Below are positions 61,176-64,000 of a stretch of DNA of 64,000 bases, one piece after another. The first letter of the stretch is position 1. Every line of letters starts with the position of its first letter. Location: contig JAVBMN010000006.1 of assembly GCA_031552405.1 (NCBI GenBank), forward strand, positions 26,174 to 90,173, written 5' to 3'. The translations under genes were made by a program, and so were the position numbers. The stretch comes from UBA1794 sp031552405 (GTDB lineage: Bacteria > Bacteroidota > Bacteroidia > Bacteroidales > Bacteroidaceae). A model generated the notes under the pieces. That model was not told the DNA's origin, did not search any database, and saw nothing but the letters and a program-made list of their open reading frames with translations.

Positions 61176-61323
61176 AGGTATAAAGGACAGAGAGCTGCGG
61201 GTTTCGCAAATAAGTGGTACTTTGTAAAGCATTGAAATACAAAGGTCTATAAAATCATTGTACACGCCATTTAGATGGTACCCATTTTCTGCTGTAAAGA
61301 GAATTTTAATTCAGGGGTTTTTG

Positions 61324-61331
61324 TACTTTTG
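61324..61331 (+). promoter_or_regulatory. -7 promoter box for the GH43 gene
   Basis: TACTTTTG, 87 nt upstream of the ATG at 61419. Confidence 0.5.
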
Positions 61332-61418
61332 TACCAGTGGATAGATACATGCTCTACTACACCCCGGAGCCTGAACGAAACAGATTATAAATAATAATAT
61401 ACTAAAAATACCAGTGAA

Positions 61419-63878
61419 ATGATTAAGACGAAAATTCAAACGTTTTTTCTGTTCGCATCCGCTCTCCTTTGCCTGAGCGGTACAGTGAATGCGCAAGAGT
61501 ATCCCAAGGCGATAATGCCCGGTGATTACCCAGACCCTACCATCGTGCGAGATGGGAAGGATTATTACATGACTCATTCCCCGTTCTACTATATGCCGGG
61601 CTTCCTGATCTGGCATTCCCAGGACCTGATGAACTGGGAACCCGTGTGCCGCGTCATCCCTGAGTATAAAGGCTCAGCGATGGCGCCCGATCTGGTAAAG
61701 CACAACGGGCGGTTTTATCTCTATTATCCCGCTGCCGGAACGAACTGGGTGGTGTGGGCCGACGATATCAAAGGCCCGTGGAGCAAGCCCATCGACCTGA
61801 AAATAGCCAAGATTGACCCCGGACACATCGCCGGTAAAGACGGAAAACGTTACCTTTACGTGAGCGAAGGTTATGTAACTCCGCTTGCCGACGACGGCCT
61901 CAGCGCCATCGGCCAAGCCAAGAAAGTGTACGAAGGATGGCAGTATCCTAAAAAATGGAACGTGGAGGGTATGTACCTTGAATCGCCCAAGATGACCTAC
62001 AAGGACGGGTACTACTACATGACCTCTGCCGAAGGCGGTACCGCAGGCCCCGCCACCAGCCACATGGTGGTAGCCGCACGCTCCAAAAACGTAGAAGGAC
62101 CTTGGGAAAATTCTCCGTACAACCCCATTATACATACGTACAGTCCTACCGACAACTGGTGGTCGAAAGGACACGGGACCATCATTGACGATGTGAATGG
62201 AAACTGGTGGATCGTGTACCACGCCTATGCCAACAACTTCCACACCCTGGGACGCCAAACACTGATTGAGCCCATTGAATGGACTTCCGACGGATGGTAC
62301 CGCTCCACCGCCAAGGCTACCCCTATCATCCCGGAGAAAAAGATCAAGAACGGCATGGAGCTGTCGGACAACTTCTCAGGCACCGGACTCGGCCTCCAGT
62401 GGACGTTCTGGAAAGAAAATGCAACCTCTGCACTCTCCTTTAAAAACAATACCCTCACTATGCAGGCGAAAGGAACAACCCCGGCCGATGCCCGTAAACT
62501 GCTGACCACTGCCACTGATAAAACGTACGAGATACAGGTGGAAATTCAGGTGGAAGGCGGAAACCAAGCCGGACTTATGCTATTCTACAATGAAAATGCA
62601 TTTGCCGGAGTCACCTCCGATGGCAAAACCTTTACAGTATATACAGATGCCAAAACCAGCAAGAGCATGCCCAATACCTTTGGCAAACACTTCTTCCTGA
62701 AGATACTGAACCAGGGAAATTCGTGCACCTTCTCAGCCAGCAAGGACGGAGCAACCTGGACCATACTGGCCAAAGACGTGAATGTATCCCAGATGCACCA
62801 CAACAACTACAAAGGATTCTACGCCCTGCGCCCCTGCCTCGTAGCCGCCGGTAAGGGAAAGAGTCAGTTTGCAGACTTCCGCTACCGCAACGCAGTGCCC
62901 ACAGAGAAGGACATGAGCGCCTATCTTATGGTATTCCATAAAGACGATACCCACGGCCTGTACATGGCACTAAGCCCCGACGGATACAGCTTTACCGCCC
63001 TGAATGACTCAAAACCCGTCATAGCTGGAGATACCATTGCCGACCAAAAAGGCATCCGTGACCCGCACATTGCCCGCGGCCCCGACGGTGCATTCTACAT
63101 GGCCATGACCGACCTCCACGTATTTGCCAAACGCGACGGCTTGCGCGAAACCGAGTGGGATCGCGACCGCAACACCTATGGCTGGGGTAACAACAAGGGA
63201 CTGGTACTCATGAAATCATGGGATCTCATTAACTGGAAACGTACTAATATCCGTTTCAATGAGCTTACTGCCGCATATGCCGAGATCGGCTGTGCCTGGG
63301 CACCGGAGATCATCTTCGACGAGCATAAAGGCAAGCTTATGATTTACCTCACCATGCGCTGGAGAAATGAACCCAACAAGTTGTACTACGTGTATGTAAA
63401 TGACAACTTCGACAAGCTCGAATCCATGCCTCAGCTCCTCTTCGAATACCCCGACAAAGGCATCTCCGCCATCGATGCGGACATTACGAAAGTGGGAGAT
63501 AAGTACCACATGTTCTACGTATCGCACGACGGACAGGCAGGTATCAAGCACGCCTCTTCGGACAAAATCAATGGCGATTTCTTCTACGATGCCCGCTGGT
63601 ATGATCCGGAACCCAAGTCGTGCGAAGCCCCCAACGTGTGGAAACGCATCGGCCAGGACAAGTGGGTATTGATGTACGACATCTACGGTATCGATCCCCA
63701 TAACTTCGGTTTCAGCGAAACGTCCGACTTTGTGAACTTCACCAACCTCGGACATTTCAACAATGGAGTTATGAAAGCCACTAATTTCCTTCCCAAGCAC
63801 GGTGCAGTCATCCATCTCACCAAACAGGAAGCAGAGAAGCTGGCCGCCAACTGGGGACTTCAGATGCAGTTCAAATAA
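61419..63878 (+). CDS. Secreted double GH43-family protein
   Basis: This 819-residue protein has a signal peptide (FFLFASALLCLSGTVNA, then QE). The N-terminal five-bladed propeller (about 25-310) has the GH43 base DYPDPTIVRDG, the APDLVKHNGRFYLYYPA segment with its pKa-modulating Asp, and the acid YLESPKM. A beta-sandwich (about 315-490) follows. The second half (about 500-800) again resembles a GH43/GH32-like propeller with IRDPHIARGPDG, WAPEIIFDE and SCEAPNVWKR, so both halves may be catalytic. The family contains arabinofuranosidases, xylosidases and galactosidases; the specificity cannot be read from sequence here. With the lyase-like gene and the regulator it forms a small CAZyme cluster without a SusCD pair in view. 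Confidence 0.85.
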   Translation: MIKTKIQTFFLFASALLCLSGTVNAQEYPKAIMPGDYPDPTIVRDGKDYYMTHSPFYYMPGFLIWHSQDLMNWEPVCRVIPEYKGSAMAPDLVKHNGRFYLYYPAAGTNWVVWADDIKGPWSKPIDLKIAKIDPGHIAGKDGKRYLYVSEGYVTPLADDGLSAIGQAKKVYEGWQYPKKWNVEGMYLESPKMTYKDGYYYMTSAEGGTAGPATSHMVVAARSKNVEGPWENSPYNPIIHTYSPTDNWWSKGHGTIIDDVNGNWWIVYHAYANNFHTLGRQTLIEPIEWTSDGWYRSTAKATPIIPEKKIKNGMELSDNFSGTGLGLQWTFWKENATSALSFKNNTLTMQAKGTTPADARKLLTTATDKTYEIQVEIQVEGGNQAGLMLFYNENAFAGVTSDGKTFTVYTDAKTSKSMPNTFGKHFFLKILNQGNSCTFSASKDGATWTILAKDVNVSQMHHNNYKGFYALRPCLVAAGKGKSQFADFRYRNAVPTEKDMSAYLMVFHKDDTHGLYMALSPDGYSFTALNDSKPVIAGDTIADQKGIRDPHIARGPDGAFYMAMTDLHVFAKRDGLRETEWDRDRNTYGWGNNKGLVLMKSWDLINWKRTNIRFNELTAAYAEIGCAWAPEIIFDEHKGKLMIYLTMRWRNEPNKLYYVYVNDNFDKLESMPQLLFEYPDKGISAIDADITKVGDKYHMFYVSHDGQAGIKHASSDKINGDFFYDARWYDPEPKSCEAPNVWKRIGQDKWVLMYDIYGIDPHNFGFSETSDFVNFTNLGHFNNGVMKATNFLPKHGAVIHLTKQEAEKLAANWGLQMQFK

Positions 63879-63914
63879 AGTAAGTGATAAGTATCTGTGT
63901 GTTCTTTTACCTGT

Positions 63915-64000
63915 AGGGGCGGAATGCTTCCGCCCGCATGAATGCATAAACTATGTACAACACATATTTATAGCTTTCCGGGCGGAAGCATTCCGCCCCT
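63915..64000. repeat. Perfect 22-bp inverted repeat at the window edge
   Basis: 63915-63936 is perfectly complementary to 63979-64000, with a 42-nt AT-rich loop. Each arm is itself nearly palindromic (core GGCGGAATGCTTCCGCC), so it may form either one long or two short hairpins. It may act as the GH43 terminator or be a REP-like element; the right side may extend beyond the window. Confidence 0.85.

Overview
The window looks like a chromosome segment from an anaerobic gut-type member of the order Bacteroidales (Bacteroides/Parabacteroides-like). The signs are TAnnTTTG-type -7 promoter boxes in front of many genes, BspA-like leucine-rich repeat proteins, a GldF/GldG-type protein, an NifU-like/GGGtGRT pair, Reg_prop-type sensor-regulators, GH43 and lyase-type secreted CAZymes, and a type IX secretion (T9SS) C-terminal signature. 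Base composition is about balanced in the gene-dense left part and clearly AT-rich around 26.2-27.1 kb, where a mobile element appears to have decayed. No rRNA, tRNA or CRISPR array was seen.

Region 1 (1-19.7 kb) is one long co-directional run of tightly packed, often overlapping genes and is the most unusual part. It starts with the 3' part of a squalene-hopene-cyclase-like class II terpene cyclase that keeps a DxDDTA motif. Then come three PQQ-like beta-propeller proteins, a Tat-signal NHL-like propeller with Cys clusters, a Tat-signal periplasmic ferredoxin (NapG-like), a polytopic NapH/NosR-like iron-sulfur membrane protein, a membrane-anchored propeller, a NuoE-ferredoxin-NuoF fusion, a NuoG/HydA-like N-terminal iron-sulfur protein without a catalytic domain, a propeller lipoprotein, a LolD/MacB-type ABC transporter, an aquaporin and a CxCC-type G3E (CobW-like) GTPase. 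Read together this suggests an NAD(P)H-linked electron route across the inner membrane to periplasmic propeller proteins. The end acceptor is not visible.

Region 2 (19.7-26.0 kb) holds an ammonium transporter, a fused GldF-GldG protein, and the NifU-like/GGGtGRT operon. Region 3 (26.0-31.4 kb) has a scar of mobile DNA (integrase N-terminus, ATPase-like N-terminus, aspartic protease C-terminus) followed by a small redox cassette: RibD_C-type reductase, AraC regulator, iron-containing alcohol dehydrogenase and two flavodoxin-like proteins, the second with an in-frame TGA. Promoters in this cassette share a GAGCCG element at a nearly fixed distance from the -7 box.

Region 4 (31.4-41.1 kb) has a minus-strand operon of two BspA-like LRR proteins (one frameshifted) plus a 58-residue peptide gene, then two tandem membrane-embedded AraC-type regulators that converge on, and overlap, an S41 peptidase fused to an M23-like domain. 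Region 5 (41.1-50.5 kb) has intergenic repeat structures, a cardiolipin synthase, a pectinesterase-like beta-helix protein, and a two-gene DUF262/DUF1524 (GmrSD-like) putative defence operon. Region 6 (50.5-64 kb) is a polysaccharide-degradation block: a Reg_prop/AraC membrane regulator, a secreted multi-domain carbohydrate-binding-like protein, a very large LamG/alginate-lyase-like/T9SS protein and a double-GH43 protein.

Three intergenic regions carry phased arrays of the palindrome CAGGCCTG at 21-22 nt spacing. The window ends in a perfect 22-bp inverted repeat.
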